The position numbers were made by a program, and so were the translations under genes. From Novosphingobium sp. G106 (GTDB lineage: Bacteria; Pseudomonadota; Alphaproteobacteria; Sphingomonadales; Sphingomonadaceae), in contig NZ_JAHOOZ010000001.1 in NCBI RefSeq assembly GCF_019075875.1, forward strand, positions 5,212,001 through 5,276,000: a stretch of DNA of 64,000 nucleotides, written 5' to 3'. The notes beneath the pieces were generated by a model, which was given only the letters and a program-made list of their open reading frames with translations, had not been told where the DNA came from and made no database searches. This document shows, piece by piece, positions 16,988 to 26,680 of this stretch; the first letter of the stretch is position 1; each line of letters starts with the position of its first letter.

Positions 16988-18457
16988 ATGCAGCTTATAC
17001 GGCAGGGGGGGGCAAGGGTGAGTTTTACCGCGAACCGGCTTCTTCTCTTCGGCGCGACCGGCGATCTGGCCAAGCGCATGCTGCTTCCCTCGCTCTGCGC
17101 GCTCTGTGCCGACGGATTGCTGCCCGACAGCCTCGAGATCATCGGCACTGCCCGGTCGGACCTCGACGACCAGGCCTTCCGCAATCTCGCGCGCGAGGCG
17201 CTGGAGAAATTCCTCCCCGCCGATCGCCGCGGCAGCGTCGCGACCTTCCTCAACCGGCTCAGCTACCAGCCGCTCGACGCGACGCAGGAGGATCATTTCG
17301 GCGAGCTGGCGAAGAAGGTCGGCCCGATCGACCAGGGTCTCGCCATCTTCCTGTCGACCGCGCCCAGCCTGTTCGAGCCGACGATCCACGGGATCATCAA
17401 GGCTGGGCTGGCCGGTCCCAAGGTCCGGATGTGCCTGGAAAAGCCGCTCGGCACCGATCTCGAATCGAGCCGGCACATCAACGACGCGGTGGCGGCTGCT
17501 TTTCCGGAAGACCAGATCTTCCGGATCGACCACTACCTCGGCAAGGAGACGGTGCAGAACCTGCTGGCGCTGCGCTTTGCCAATATCTTCTTCGAGCCGC
17601 TGTGGAACGCGGCGCATATCGATCACGTCCAGATCACCGTCGCCGAAACCGTCGGCCTCGAAGGCCGGGTCGGCTTTTACGACGATGCCGGCGCGCTGCG
17701 CGACATGGTGCAGAACCACATGCTCCAGCTGCTGTCGCTGGTGGCGATGGAACCGCCGTCGAGCTTCGACGCCACAGCCGTGCGTGACGAGAAGGTCAAG
17801 GTGCTGCGCTGTCTGCGCCTCGTCGGCCCGAACGAGACGGTCACCGGCCAGTACCGCGCCGGCGCGATCGGCGGCGAGGCCGTCAAGGGATACGATGACG
17901 AACTCGGCAAGGAATCGAACACCGAGACCTTCGTCGCGATCAAGGCGCATATCGACAACTGGCGCTGGAAGAACGTCCCGTTCTACCTGCGCACCGGCAA
18001 GCGCCTGCCCGAGCGCGTGACCGAGATCGTCGTCCAGTTCCGCCACGTCCCCCATTCGATCTTCGCCGGCAAGGGCGCGCGCTCGACGCCCAACAGCCTG
18101 GTCATCGGAATCCAGCCGGACGAGGACATCACGCTGTCGCTGATGGCCAAGGTGCCGGGGCTCGATCGCGGCGGCATCCGTCTGCGTTCGGTGCCGCTCG
18201 ACATAGCCATGCCGAACGCTTTCGCCGGCGTGCACCGCCGCATCGCCTACGAACGCCTGCTGCTCGACCTGATCGAAGGCGACCAGACGCTGTTCGTCCG
18301 GCGCGACGAGGTCGAGGCCCAGTGGGACTGGGTCGATGCGATCCGCGCAAGCTGGACCGAACATGGCATGACGCCCAAGGGCTATCCGGCGGGCACCTGG
18401 GGACCCTCGGCGGCGATCGCGCTGGCCGAGCGCGACGGGGTGACTTGGCACGAGTAA
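16988..18457 (+). CDS. zwf: Glucose-6-phosphate 1-dehydrogenase
   Basis: This 489-residue enzyme oxidises glucose-6-phosphate to 6-phosphogluconolactone, the entry to the Entner-Doudoroff route. The NADP fold is 'GATGDLAKRMLLPSL' (from residue 22), 'CLEKPLGTD' follows near 149, and the catalytic motif 'RIDHYLGKE' is at 179-187. The ATG at 16988 follows AAGGAG with proper spacing; the long frame upstream is antisense to the oxidoreductase. Codons 6-9 contain a run of eight G residues, an indel-prone tract, with an in-frame GTG shortly after it (codon 11) that could act as an alternative start. It is followed after 113 bases by edd. Confidence 0.96.
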   Translation: MQLIRQGGARVSFTANRLLLFGATGDLAKRMLLPSLCALCADGLLPDSLEIIGTARSDLDDQAFRNLAREALEKFLPADRRGSVATFLNRLSYQPLDATQEDHFGELAKKVGPIDQGLAIFLSTAPSLFEPTIHGIIKAGLAGPKVRMCLEKPLGTDLESSRHINDAVAAAFPEDQIFRIDHYLGKETVQNLLALRFANIFFEPLWNAAHIDHVQITVAETVGLEGRVGFYDDAGALRDMVQNHMLQLLSLVAMEPPSSFDATAVRDEKVKVLRCLRLVGPNETVTGQYRAGAIGGEAVKGYDDELGKESNTETFVAIKAHIDNWRWKNVPFYLRTGKRLPERVTEIVVQFRHVPHSIFAGKGARSTPNSLVIGIQPDEDITLSLMAKVPGLDRGGIRLRSVPLDIAMPNAFAGVHRRIAYERLLLDLIEGDQTLFVRRDEVEAQWDWVDAIRASWTEHGMTPKGYPAGTWGPSAAIALAERDGVTWHE

Positions 18458-18570
18458 CGGGGCACGAGTGATCGGCACCAACAGCCTGGATAAAAAATGA
18501 TTGGGGTACGGGAAGTTAGAAAAAGCGTTGTCGGGGAAGGGAAGCGCGAAGGCTACGAGGAGGTAGGCTC

Positions 18571-20382
18571 ATGAGCAGTCTCAACGCTGCAGTCGCGCGC
18601 GTCACCGACAGGATCGCCGCCAGGTCGCGCACCGGGCGCCAGCGCTACCTCGACCTGATGGAGCGTGAGGCCGATCGCCACCGCCGCGAGATGATGGGTT
18701 GCTCGAACCTCGCCCACGGCTTCGCCGCGGCGCTCGAGGACAAGGAGGCCATCGCCACCTCGCGCGGGCCGAACATCGCCATCGTCACCGCCTACAACGA
18801 TATGCTCTCGGCGCATCAGCCCTATGGCCGATACCCCGAGCAGATGAAATTGTTCGCGCGGGAGGTAGGCGCGACGGCGCAGGTCGCGGGCGGCGTGCCG
18901 GCGATGTGCGACGGCGTGACGCAGGGCATGGACGGCATGGAGCTGTCGCTGTTCAGCCGCGACACGATCGCGCTATCGGCCGCTGTCGCCATGAGCCACG
19001 CGATGTTCGACGGCATGGCGCTGCTCGGCATCTGCGACAAGATCGTCCCCGGCCTCGTCATCGGCGCGCTACGCTTCGGCCATCTACCGGCGGTGTTCAT
19101 CCCCTCGGGTCCGATGCCCTCGGGCATCGCCAACAAGGAGAAACAGAAGGTCCGCCAGCTCTATGCCGAAGGCAAGTGCGGCCGAGCCGAATTGCTGGCA
19201 AGCGAAAGCGCCTCCTACCATTCGCCCGGCACCTGCACCTTCTACGGCACGGCCAATTCGAACCAGATGATGATGGAGATGATGGGGCTCCATGTGCCCG
19301 GCGCGGCTTTCGTGCCGCCGAACACGCCGCTACGCCAGGCGCTGACCCGCGCCGCGGTCCACCGCCTGGCGGCCATGGGCAAGGGCGGCAACGACTATCG
19401 ACCGATGGCGCGCGTCGTCGACGAGAAGGCGATCGTCAACGCCGTGGTCGGCCTGCTCGCAACGGGCGGATCGACCAACCACGCGATCCACCTGCCGGCC
19501 ATGGCCCGGGCCGCCGGAATCCTGCTCGACTGGGAAGACATCGACGAGCTTTCCGCCGCCGTGCCGATGATCACGCGGGTCTATCCCAACGGTTCGGGCG
19601 ACGTGAACCATTTCCACGCCGCTGGCGGCATGGGCCTGGTCATCCGCGAACTGCTGGGCGCGGGTCTGGCCCATGCCGATGTCCTGACCGTGGCCGAAGG
19701 CGGCATGGCGCAATATGCCGAAGAGCCTTTCCTCGACGGCGACAGCCTGGCCTGGCGACCTTCGCCTGCCGAGAGCGCCGACCCGACGATGATTTCGTCG
19801 ATGGCCAAGCCGTTCATGCCCGACGGCGGCATGCGGCTGGTTCAGGGCAATCTCGGTCGCGGCACGTTCAAGACCAGTGCGGTCGGCGAGGATCGCTGGA
19901 CGATCGAGGCTCCGGTGCGCGTGTTCGAGACACAGGAAGCCGTGAGCGAGGCTTTCAAGGCCGGCGAGCTCGACCGCGACGTGATCGTCGTCGTCCGCTT
20001 CCAGGGGCCGCGCGCCAACGGCATGCCCGAGCTGCACAAGCTGACTCCGCCGCTCGGCGTGCTGCAGGACCGCGGCTTCAACGTCGCACTGGTCACTGAC
20101 GGCCGCATGTCGGGCGCATCGGGCAAGGTCCCCGCGGCGATCCACGTCACGCCCGAGGCGCTGGGTGGCGGGCCGCTCTCGCTGTTGCGCGATGGCGACG
20201 TGGTGCGGCTCTGCGCCAACAAGGGTCAGCTCGACGTGCTCGCCGATCTCACGGGCCGCGAACCGGCGCTGCCGGGCGAGGCCATGTTCGGCACTGGCCG
20301 CGAGCTCTTCGCCATGTTCCGCCACGCCGCGGGCGGCGCCGAGCAGGGCGGCTCGGCGATGCTGGAGATGGCCGGCCTGTGA
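18571..20382 (+). CDS. edd: Phosphogluconate dehydratase
   Basis: This 603-residue IlvD/Edd-family [4Fe-4S] enzyme dehydrates 6-phosphogluconate to KDPG. Motifs include '[20 protein letters not shown]', '[19 protein letters not shown]', '[20 protein letters not shown]' and '[19 protein letters not shown]'; the three cluster cysteines lie in the first three of these. The start at 18571 has a strong AGGAGG site eight bases upstream. Its TGA overlaps the GTG start of glk (GTGA), so edd-glk-eda are translationally coupled. No 6-phosphogluconolactonase gene lies between zwf and edd. Confidence 0.97.
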   Translation: MSSLNAAVARVTDRIAARSRTGRQRYLDLMEREADRHRREMMGCSNLAHGFAAALEDKEAIATSRGPNIAIVTAYNDMLSAHQPYGRYPEQMKLFAREVGATAQVAGGVPAMCDGVTQGMDGMELSLFSRDTIALSAAVAMSHAMFDGMALLGICDKIVPGLVIGALRFGHLPAVFIPSGPMPSGIANKEKQKVRQLYAEGKCGRAELLASESASYHSPGTCTFYGTANSNQMMMEMMGLHVPGAAFVPPNTPLRQALTRAAVHRLAAMGKGGNDYRPMARVVDEKAIVNAVVGLLATGGSTNHAIHLPAMARAAGILLDWEDIDELSAAVPMITRVYPNGSGDVNHFHAAGGMGLVIRELLGAGLAHADVLTVAEGGMAQYAEEPFLDGDSLAWRPSPAESADPTMISSMAKPFMPDGGMRLVQGNLGRGTFKTSAVGEDRWTIEAPVRVFETQEAVSEAFKAGELDRDVIVVVRFQGPRANGMPELHKLTPPLGVLQDRGFNVALVTDGRMSGASGKVPAAIHVTPEALGGGPLSLLRDGDVVRLCANKGQLDVLADLTGREPALPGEAMFGTGRELFAMFRHAAGGAEQGGSAMLEMAGL

Positions 20383-21335
20383 CCCGCATCGTCGTCGGAG
20401 ATATCGGCGGGACCAATGCCCGCTTTGCGCTCGCCGAAGTGGCGGACGGCCGCGTGATTTCGCTTGGCGAGCCGACCATTCTGCCGGCCAAGGAGCACTC
20501 GGGCCTGCCGAGCGCCTGGCAGGCCTACGAGGATAAGATCGGCGAGCCGCTGCCGAAGCTGGCCTCGCTGGCCATCGCCGGGCCCGTCACCGGCGGCCCG
20601 GTTCGCTTCCTTAATTCTCGTTGGGTGGTCTATCCCGACACGCTGGACCAGGACCTCGGGCTCGATCGCTCGCTGTTGCTCAACGATTTCGGCGCCATGG
20701 CCCATGCGGTCCACGCGCTGGGGGCGGAGCACTTCGTCCATGTCTGCGGTCCCGACAAGCCGCTCCCCGATCACAGTGCGATCTCGGTACTGGGCCCCGG
20801 CACGGGGCTGGGCGTCGCGGTGCTACAGCGGACCAAGGCCGGGCCGGTGATCCTAGAGACCGAAGGCGCGCACATCCACTTCGCGCCGCTCGATGAAACC
20901 GAAGCCCGGGTCAGTCAGGCGATTGCCAAGAAGTACGAGCGCACTTCGGTCGAGCGGATCGTCTCCGGTCCCGGGCTTGCCGATATCGTCCGGGCCTTGT
21001 CGCCCGGCGATACCCGCGACGAACCGACGATCTGGCAGCAGGCCATCGCCGGCGAGGAACCGTTGCTGCGCCAGGCGCTCGGTCTTTTCCTCGACAGCTA
21101 CGGCGCGGCTACCGGCGACCTCAGCCTGGCGCACGGCGCAATGGGCGTGGCCCTGACCGGCGGGCTGACCAACCGGCTGCTGCCTCTCATTCCCGCCAGC
21201 GGCTTCCATGCGCGGTTCCTCGCCAAGGGCCGCTACCGCGCGCGCATGGAAACTGTGCCGGTCAAACTCGTAACCCATCCGCAGCCGGGCCTGTTCGGCG
21301 CCGCGGCCGCTTTTGCCAGGGAGCACATCGCGTGA
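20379..21335 (+). CDS. glk: Glucokinase
   Basis: This 318-residue glucokinase of the bacterial Glk family phosphorylates glucose with ATP, feeding zwf. The phosphate-1 motif '[12 protein letters not shown]' is at 7-18, '[11 protein letters not shown]' supplies catalytic residues, and '[12 protein letters not shown]' is the phosphate-2 loop. '[15 protein letters not shown]' is also typical of the family. The start codon is GTG at 20379, overlapping the edd stop, and its own TGA overlaps the GTG start of eda at 21332. Confidence 0.96.
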   Translation: MTRIVVGDIGGTNARFALAEVADGRVISLGEPTILPAKEHSGLPSAWQAYEDKIGEPLPKLASLAIAGPVTGGPVRFLNSRWVVYPDTLDQDLGLDRSLLLNDFGAMAHAVHALGAEHFVHVCGPDKPLPDHSAISVLGPGTGLGVAVLQRTKAGPVILETEGAHIHFAPLDETEARVSQAIAKKYERTSVERIVSGPGLADIVRALSPGDTRDEPTIWQQAIAGEEPLLRQALGLFLDSYGAATGDLSLAHGAMGVALTGGLTNRLLPLIPASGFHARFLAKGRYRARMETVPVKLVTHPQPGLFGAAAAFAREHIA

Positions 21336-21946
21336 GCCGTATCGAAGACATCATGCTGACCGCACCGGTCATTCCCGTGCTGGTGATCGATGACATCGGC
21401 CACGCCTTGCCGATCGCTCAGGCGCTCGTCGCCGGCGGGCTGCGGGTGCTCGAAGTGACCTTGCGCACGCCCGTTGCGCTCGACGCGATCCGGCTGATGA
21501 AGCAGGTGCCGGGCGCCATCGTCGGCGCGGGAACCGTGCTGAACCCGTCGCAGCTCGACGCGGCGCTCGAAGCGGGCAGCGAATTCATCGTCTCGCCTGG
21601 CTTGACCGAGCCTCTGGGCAAAGCCGCGATCGCCGCGGACGTACCTTTCCTTCCCGGCACGGCCAATTCGGGCGACATCATGCGCGGGCTCGACCTCGGC
21701 CTGACGCGGTTCAAGTTCTTCCCCGCGATCGCCTCGGGCGGCATCCCGACTTTGAGCGGTCTGGCCAGCGTCTTCGGCGAGGTGCGCTTCTGCCCGACGG
21801 GCGGCATCACTTTTGCCACCGCGCGCGAATGGTTGGCGCTCGATGCCGTGCTCTGCGTCGGCGGGTCCTGGGTCGTGCCCAAGGGCGTGCCCGACCCCGA
21901 GCAGATCGAGACGCTCGCCCGCGCTGCCAGCGGGCTTGCGGCATGA
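21332..21946 (+). CDS. eda: KDPG/KHG aldolase
   Basis: This 204-residue class I aldolase cleaves 2-keto-3-deoxy-6-phosphogluconate to pyruvate and glyceraldehyde-3-phosphate, the last step of the Entner-Doudoroff route. The catalytic Glu is in 'RVLEVTLRTP', the phosphate-binding region is 'IVGAGTVLN', and the Schiff-base lysine is in 'TRFKFFPA'. The start is GTG at 21332, inside the glk stop overlap. The end overlaps the next gene as ATGA at 21943. Confidence 0.97.
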   Translation: MSRIEDIMLTAPVIPVLVIDDIGHALPIAQALVAGGLRVLEVTLRTPVALDAIRLMKQVPGAIVGAGTVLNPSQLDAALEAGSEFIVSPGLTEPLGKAAIAADVPFLPGTANSGDIMRGLDLGLTRFKFFPAIASGGIPTLSGLASVFGEVRFCPTGGITFATAREWLALDAVLCVGGSWVVPKGVPDPEQIETLARAASGLAA

Positions 21947-24717
21947 GCGGCTCCGTCGCCGATCTCGACCGCCGGCTGCAGGAACTGCACGTCCGCACGG
22001 CCGAGACACCGCTGTTCAACCCGGTGTTCCAGCTTGGGCTCGAATTGTCGCGCCAGCTCGAATCGGGCGAGCTGTCGCTGGACCAGGTCGAATCCTGGGT
22101 CGCCGAGCTCGAATGCGAAGGCCTGCGCGCCCGCGCCGCGCGGCTGCATCGGCTGGTCTCGCCGCTCGAGCCCGAAGCCAACGAGGCGCGGCTGCGCGAG
22201 CTTGCGGACGAGGAGGACTTCTCCGCCTTTGCCGCGCGCTGGCAGCGGCCGCTGGCCCATGTCGTCTTCACCGCGCACCCGACCTTCCTGCTGACCAAGG
22301 CCCAGACCGCGGCGGTCGCCGCATCGGCCTCGTCGGGCGACATCAGCGAGGCTTCGGTCTGCACCGCGCCGCACGATCGCGACACGATCACGCTCGATAC
22401 CGAGCACGAGGCGGTGATGGCGGCGATGGCCCGCGCGCAGGACGCGCGCGAGAGGATCACCGGCCTGCTGTTCGATGTCGCTGCGGCGCGCTGGCCCAAG
22501 CGCTGGCGCTCGTTCCAGCCGATGCCCGTGCGGCTCGCGTCCTGGGTGGGCTACGACATGGACGGGCGCACCGATATCGGTTGGGCCACCTCAGTACGTT
22601 ACCGCCTGATCGAGAAGGCGCTGCGGCTGGCGCGCTATGCTGCAAGCCTGGAAAAGGCGGCGCCCGAGATCGCCGCGCGCCTCGCCCGCGCCGGCAAGCG
22701 CACCGAGGAAATGGTCGCGGTGTTCGGCCAGGACTTCGACGACCCCGCTGCGGTCTCCGCCGCCGCCAACCGGCTGACGGAGGACCATCCCGACCGGCTC
22801 GTCAGCCTCACCGCGATCATCAACGAGCTGGAGGACGAGGCACGCTCCGCCGACCAGGAGACCGCGCGCGACCTGCTGACCGCTGCTGCGGCGATGCGCG
22901 CCGACGGGCTCGGCATGGGCTGGATCCACTTCCGCGTAAACTCTTCGCAGCTGCAGAACGCGATCCGCCGGCGCATCGACCCCGAAGGCAAGCTGGACCT
23001 CGCCAGCCAGGCGGCGCTGGTCAAGATGCGCGAGATGCTGGCGGCGGCGAAGCCGCTGCGCTCGAACTTCGCGGCGCTGGCGATCGAGAACAGCACGGCC
23101 GCGCGCCAGTTCCTGGTCATGGCGCAGATCCTCGCCCACATCGACGCCGACACCCCGATCCGCATGCTCGTCGCCGAATGCGAGCAGCCGACCACCGTGC
23201 TCGCCGCGCTCTATTTCGCGCGGCTGTTCGGCATAGAGGACAAGGTCGACGTCTCGCCGCTGTTCGAGACCGAAAGCGCGCTCGAACACGGCGGCCGCTT
23301 CCTCGATGCAGTGCTCGCCGAGGAGGCCTACCGTTCCTACGCGCGCCGGCGTGGCCGCGTCTCGATCCAGACCGGCTTTTCCGACGCCGGCCGCTTCGTC
23401 GGCCAAATCCCTGCCGCCTTGGCCATCGAGCGGCTGCAGGGCCGGCTGGCCGAAGCCATGGTCAGCAACGGCCTGACCGACGTCTCGGCGCTGATCTTCA
23501 ACACCCACGGCGAATCCATGGGCCGCGGCGCCCACCCGACCTCCATCGACGATCGTTTCGCCTGGCCGATGTCGCCCTGGGCGCGGCGGCGCTTCGTCCG
23601 CGCCGGGATCAAGCTCGAGCCCGAAGTCTCGTTCCAGGGCGGTGACGGCTACCTGTTCTTCGGCTCGCCCGAACTGGCCCTGGCGACCCTGACGCGCTTC
23701 GCCGAGAAGCCGCTGTGGGATGCCGACGCCAACGCCCCGACCGACATTTTCTACCGCCGCACCGATCTCAGCCTCGACTTCTACCGCGCCGTACGCCGCG
23801 TCCAGCAGGACCATCTCGCCAGCGACACCTATTCGCGCGCGTTGACGGCTTTTGGCTTGGGCATGCTCAACGATACCGGCAGCCGCAAGGCGCGCCGCCA
23901 GTCGGACCTCGCCGCCGACCGGACGATGAGCCTGCGTCAGATCCGCGCGATCCCGCACAATGCGATCCTCCAGCAGCTCGGCTATCCGGTCAACGTCATC
24001 GCCGGCATCGGCACCGCGGCCGAAGGAAACCGCGAGGAAGTCGCCGCGCTGCTGCGTGACAGCCCGCGCGGCCGCCAGCTCGTTCGCCTCGTCCGCGCCT
24101 CGAACGCGCTCGCCTCGATCAAGACCGTCGCGGCTTATGGCGAGCTGTTCAATTCGGCCTATTGGGCGAGCCGGCCCTACCGCGGCAACGAACAGCACAT
24201 CGCCGACGCCTGCCTGACCCTGGCGGAATACCTGACCAAGGACGACCGCGCCGGTGTCTTCCGCCGCCTCGCCTCGCGGCTGCGGGTGGATTCGCTCAAG
24301 CTTCACCGCCTGCTCGCGCTGCTTCCCGACGAGGCGCCGCTGGCAGACCGCGAGCAGACCCGCCGCAACCTCGGCGTGTTGCAGTCGCTGCGGATCGCGC
24401 TGTTCCAGCACATGTTCCTGCGCGCGGTCATGGTCCCGCCGTTCAGCCGCGCCAACGACATCAGCCGCGAGGACGTGATCGAGATGGTCTTCACCCTGCG
24501 CATCGACGAGGCGCTGGGCCAGCTGCGCCGGGCCTTCCCGATCTCCTTCCCCAAGATCGGCGATTTCTCGGTCAGCGAGCCGAGTGACTATCCCGACGAG
24601 GGCGCGACCTCCTATGCCGCGATCCACCGCGACTTCATCGACCCGGTGGCCCGCTCGCAAGGCCTGGCACTGCGCATTACCACCGCGATCGCCGACGAGT
24701 TCGGGGCGCACGGGTGA
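21943..24717 (+). CDS. Divergent phosphoenolpyruvate carboxylase-like protein
   Basis: This 924-residue protein aligns in layout with PEP carboxylase, which makes oxaloacetate from PEP and bicarbonate. The motif 'FTAHPT' (109-114) retains the histidine of the canonical TAHPTE, and 'VGYDMDGRTD' (202-211) corresponds to GGDRDGNP. Downstream the catalytic loops differ: 'TGFSDAGRFVG' (476-486) stands where LGYSDSxKDAG is expected, and 'NTHGESMGRGAHP' (519-531) stands where FHGRGGSxGRGG is expected. The C-terminus ends 'FGAHG' instead of the usual NTG. The ATG at 21943 overlaps the eda stop (ATGA), making it the last gene of the ED operon. Family membership is fairly clear. Enzymatic activity is uncertain because of the altered loops. 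Confidence 0.75.
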   Translation: MSGSVADLDRRLQELHVRTAETPLFNPVFQLGLELSRQLESGELSLDQVESWVAELECEGLRARAARLHRLVSPLEPEANEARLRELADEEDFSAFAARWQRPLAHVVFTAHPTFLLTKAQTAAVAASASSGDISEASVCTAPHDRDTITLDTEHEAVMAAMARAQDARERITGLLFDVAAARWPKRWRSFQPMPVRLASWVGYDMDGRTDIGWATSVRYRLIEKALRLARYAASLEKAAPEIAARLARAGKRTEEMVAVFGQDFDDPAAVSAAANRLTEDHPDRLVSLTAIINELEDEARSADQETARDLLTAAAAMRADGLGMGWIHFRVNSSQLQNAIRRRIDPEGKLDLASQAALVKMREMLAAAKPLRSNFAALAIENSTAARQFLVMAQILAHIDADTPIRMLVAECEQPTTVLAALYFARLFGIEDKVDVSPLFETESALEHGGRFLDAVLAEEAYRSYARRRGRVSIQTGFSDAGRFVGQIPAALAIERLQGRLAEAMVSNGLTDVSALIFNTHGESMGRGAHPTSIDDRFAWPMSPWARRRFVRAGIKLEPEVSFQGGDGYLFFGSPELALATLTRFAEKPLWDADANAPTDIFYRRTDLSLDFYRAVRRVQQDHLASDTYSRALTAFGLGMLNDTGSRKARRQSDLAADRTMSLRQIRAIPHNAILQQLGYPVNVIAGIGTAAEGNREEVAALLRDSPRGRQLVRLVRASNALASIKTVAAYGELFNSAYWASRPYRGNEQHIADACLTLAEYLTKDDRAGVFRRLASRLRVDSLKLHRLLALLPDEAPLADREQTRRNLGVLQSLRIALFQHMFLRAVMVPPFSRANDISREDVIEMVFTLRIDEALGQLRRAFPISFPKIGDFSVSEPSDYPDEGATSYAAIHRDFIDPVARSQGLALRITTAIADEFGAHG

Positions 24718-24851
24718 CAAGGCCCGGTTGAACGCGCGTTAACCCGTGGCGTGCGAACGGTCCCGCGCCGGAACGCCGGGAAAGGCGCTCTGGCGATTCA
24801 GCGAACGATGCGCGATCATGCGCGCCTGCTGAGGAACGCGGGAAACGAGCG

Positions 24852-25529
24852 ATGCCAGGTCTGTTGAACAATCGGACGATGCTGGGTGCGACTTTTGTCG
24901 GCCTGGCCGGAATTGCCGCGGCGATGCTCGTCGTCGGCCCGCCGAAGGACGATGCGGTAAAGCCGGCCGCGGTGCAGGCGTCTAAGCCGAGCGCGGCGGG
25001 CGTCGCGCCGTCGGCGAAGGTCGCCATCGCGCCCGCTCCCGCCGCCAGCCCGGCCGCTCCGGCCGACGAGCGTTTCGTCATCAAGCGCATCCTGCCGATC
25101 AACGGCCCGATCAAGTACGGTGAATGGCACTGGGACGACAAGAATGTGCCCGATGGCCCGATCGTCATGACCGTGGACCTCGATGCCCGCGTCATCTCGG
25201 TGTTCAAGGGCGGATACGAGATCGGCGCTTCCGCCGTCCTGCTCGGCTCGGACGACAAGCCGACCCCGCTCGGCGTCTTCCCGATCACCGAGAAGCAGGT
25301 CAAGCACGAGTCCAACCTCTACGATGCCGAGATGCCCTACATGCAGCGGCTGACCAACGACGGCATCACGCTGCATGCGACCAAGGTCGCCTGGGGCTAT
25401 GTCAGCCACGGCTGCGTCGGCATGCCGCTCGACTTCGCCAAGAAGGTGTTCGAGACCACCCACGTCGGCGACAAGGTCTATATCACCCGCGGCAAGATGG
25501 TCGGGCTGGGCGCCAGCCTGACGAGCTGA
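24852..25529 (+). CDS. L,D-transpeptidase (YkuD domain), secreted or anchored
   Basis: This 225-residue protein has an N-terminal membrane or signal segment at about 10-29 ('LGATFVGLAGIAAAMLVVG'), an Ala/Pro-rich linker, and a YkuD catalytic domain from about 95. The catalytic motif is present as 'ITLHATKVAWGYVSHGCVGM': the His and the Ser-His-Gly-Cys core of the active-site cysteine are intact, while the usual Arg after CV is Gly. Such enzymes make 3-3 cross-links or attach proteins to peptidoglycan. It is monocistronic, with 134 bases before it holding no recognisable gene, and it converges with the gene ending at 25543. Confidence 0.87.
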   Translation: MPGLLNNRTMLGATFVGLAGIAAAMLVVGPPKDDAVKPAAVQASKPSAAGVAPSAKVAIAPAPAASPAAPADERFVIKRILPINGPIKYGEWHWDDKNVPDGPIVMTVDLDARVISVFKGGYEIGASAVLLGSDDKPTPLGVFPITEKQVKHESNLYDAEMPYMQRLTNDGITLHATKVAWGYVSHGCVGMPLDFAKKVFETTHVGDKVYITRGKMVGLGASLTS

Positions 25530-25542
25530 CGCCCATCGCGCG

Positions 25543-26040
25543 TCAACGATCGAGTTCGGATTCCTGGAACACCGGGATGCTCGCGACCGGCTTCATCATG
25601 ACGAGCGGGATCAGGCGGTCCGTGCTGTCCTGATATTCGGCATAGGGCGGATAGATCGCGACCATCTGGTCCCAGATCCGCTGCCGTTCGGCCTCGGCGG
25701 GTTCGCGCCAGGTTGCGCGGAAGGCCTGCGTCGCGACCTGGACCTCGATCTCGCTGGCGGCCGCTATGTTCAGATACCAGGCCGGGTGCGCCGCAGCGCC
25801 GCCCTTTGAGGCGACGATGACGATCTCGCCTTCGACCATGCCGTAGATCAGCGGCAGGATCAGCGTCCGCCCGCTCTTGCGGCCGACGTGCTTGATCAGG
25901 CAGATCGGCTGATAGCCTTCGTCGTTGATCGGGCCGAAATCGTAGAAATGCCCTTCCGTACCGCCGGACTGAAGGTAGCGCCGCAGGTGCGTCTCCTGCC
26001 AGTCGTGCATGCCGGGCGGGGTGGTGTCGGTGGCGCTCAT
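25543..26040 (-). CDS. Nitroreductase/deazaflavin-dependent (DDN-like) family protein
   Basis: This 165-residue protein matches the split-barrel family named after the F420-dependent nitroreductase Ddn. It has 'LIKHVGRKSGRTLILPLIYG', 'IVIVASKGGAAAHPAWYLNI' and 'IEVQVATQAFRATWREP', the usual cofactor-phosphate-binding order. I place the start at ATG 26040, after GGAGA, instead of 26097. Whether this organism makes F420 is not visible here; the family also includes members using FMN or heme-like ligands. It ends 13 bases from the transpeptidase stop. The substrate is unknown. Confidence 0.78.
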   Translation of the reverse strand: MSATDTTPPGMHDWQETHLRRYLQSGGTEGHFYDFGPINDEGYQPICLIKHVGRKSGRTLILPLIYGMVEGEIVIVASKGGAAAHPAWYLNIAAASEIEVQVATQAFRATWREPAEAERQRIWDQMVAIYPPYAEYQDSTDRLIPLVMMKPVASIPVFQESELDR

Positions 26041-26145
26041 CGAAGTTTCTCCACCGCGGCGTGGGACGAGACGGCGCGGCCGGCCTAACTTAGGCAAGCG
26101 CCCCGAGCGATTAAAGGGGCTGTGAGGATGCGCTGAGCCTTTGGT

Positions 26146-26571
26146 TCAGGCGTGAGAAGGCGACGGAGCGGAAAGCCGCGATGGGCGTGCAGCCCAGAGC
26201 GTCAGCGCAATCGCGACGAGCGCGGGGAGCGTGACAGCGGGAAAGTCCCGAACCAGCGCCGAGGCTCCGCATATGCCGACCGCAACTTCCCAGAGATGGA
26301 ACAGGGCGTGGCCGGTGAGCCAGAATGCGCCGGCGGCCCATAGCGCAACGCGCACGTTCGGGCGAACCGCCCCGGCCATGAAAGCCCCTCCGACCAGAAA
26401 GAAGATCAGGCCGATGTCGCGCAGAAAATGCTGGTTGAACGGTCCCGTGGTCGGGACGCCGGGAACGGCAAAATACCAGTTGGTTGGATCGACGAGCATG
26501 AAGATGCCGTTTCCGGCCAATCCCAAGCCGAACACCGTAGCCAGAACCGGAATGGAAATAGTCTGTCGCAT
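26146..26571 (-). CDS. Small four-helix membrane protein, unknown function
   Basis: This 141-residue protein has four hydrophobic segments (about 7-28, 50-68, 74-95 and 110-128), with the motif 'DPTNWYFAVPGVPTTGPFNQH' after the first (core 'DPTNWYFAVPGV') and 'HFLRDIGLIFFLVG' before the second. I recognise no catalytic motif. The conserved-looking 'RDIG' and 'GHALFHLWE' resemble small uncharacterised inner-membrane proteins of Proteobacteria. It is a lone minus-strand gene between the DDN-like gene and tilS. Confidence 0.65.
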   Translation of the reverse strand: MRQTISIPVLATVFGLGLAGNGIFMLVDPTNWYFAVPGVPTTGPFNQHFLRDIGLIFFLVGGAFMAGAVRPNVRVALWAAGAFWLTGHALFHLWEVAVGICGASALVRDFPAVTLPALVAIALTLWAARPSRLSAPSPSHA

Positions 26572-26680
26572 TGTGGTGCCTTCCTCGCTGCGAACGCGGG
26601 TCGATGGCGTTCCGTGGCTAGACGAGGTGAAGTGGATGCATGTGACATTCTCGGCAAAAGACCAGCCAGTTGCCAGATGA

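Noticed and set aside
24718..24851. Terminator or regulator site after the PEPC-like gene
   Set aside because: Only a short AACGCGCGTT palindrome is present, which is expected by chance in this base composition.
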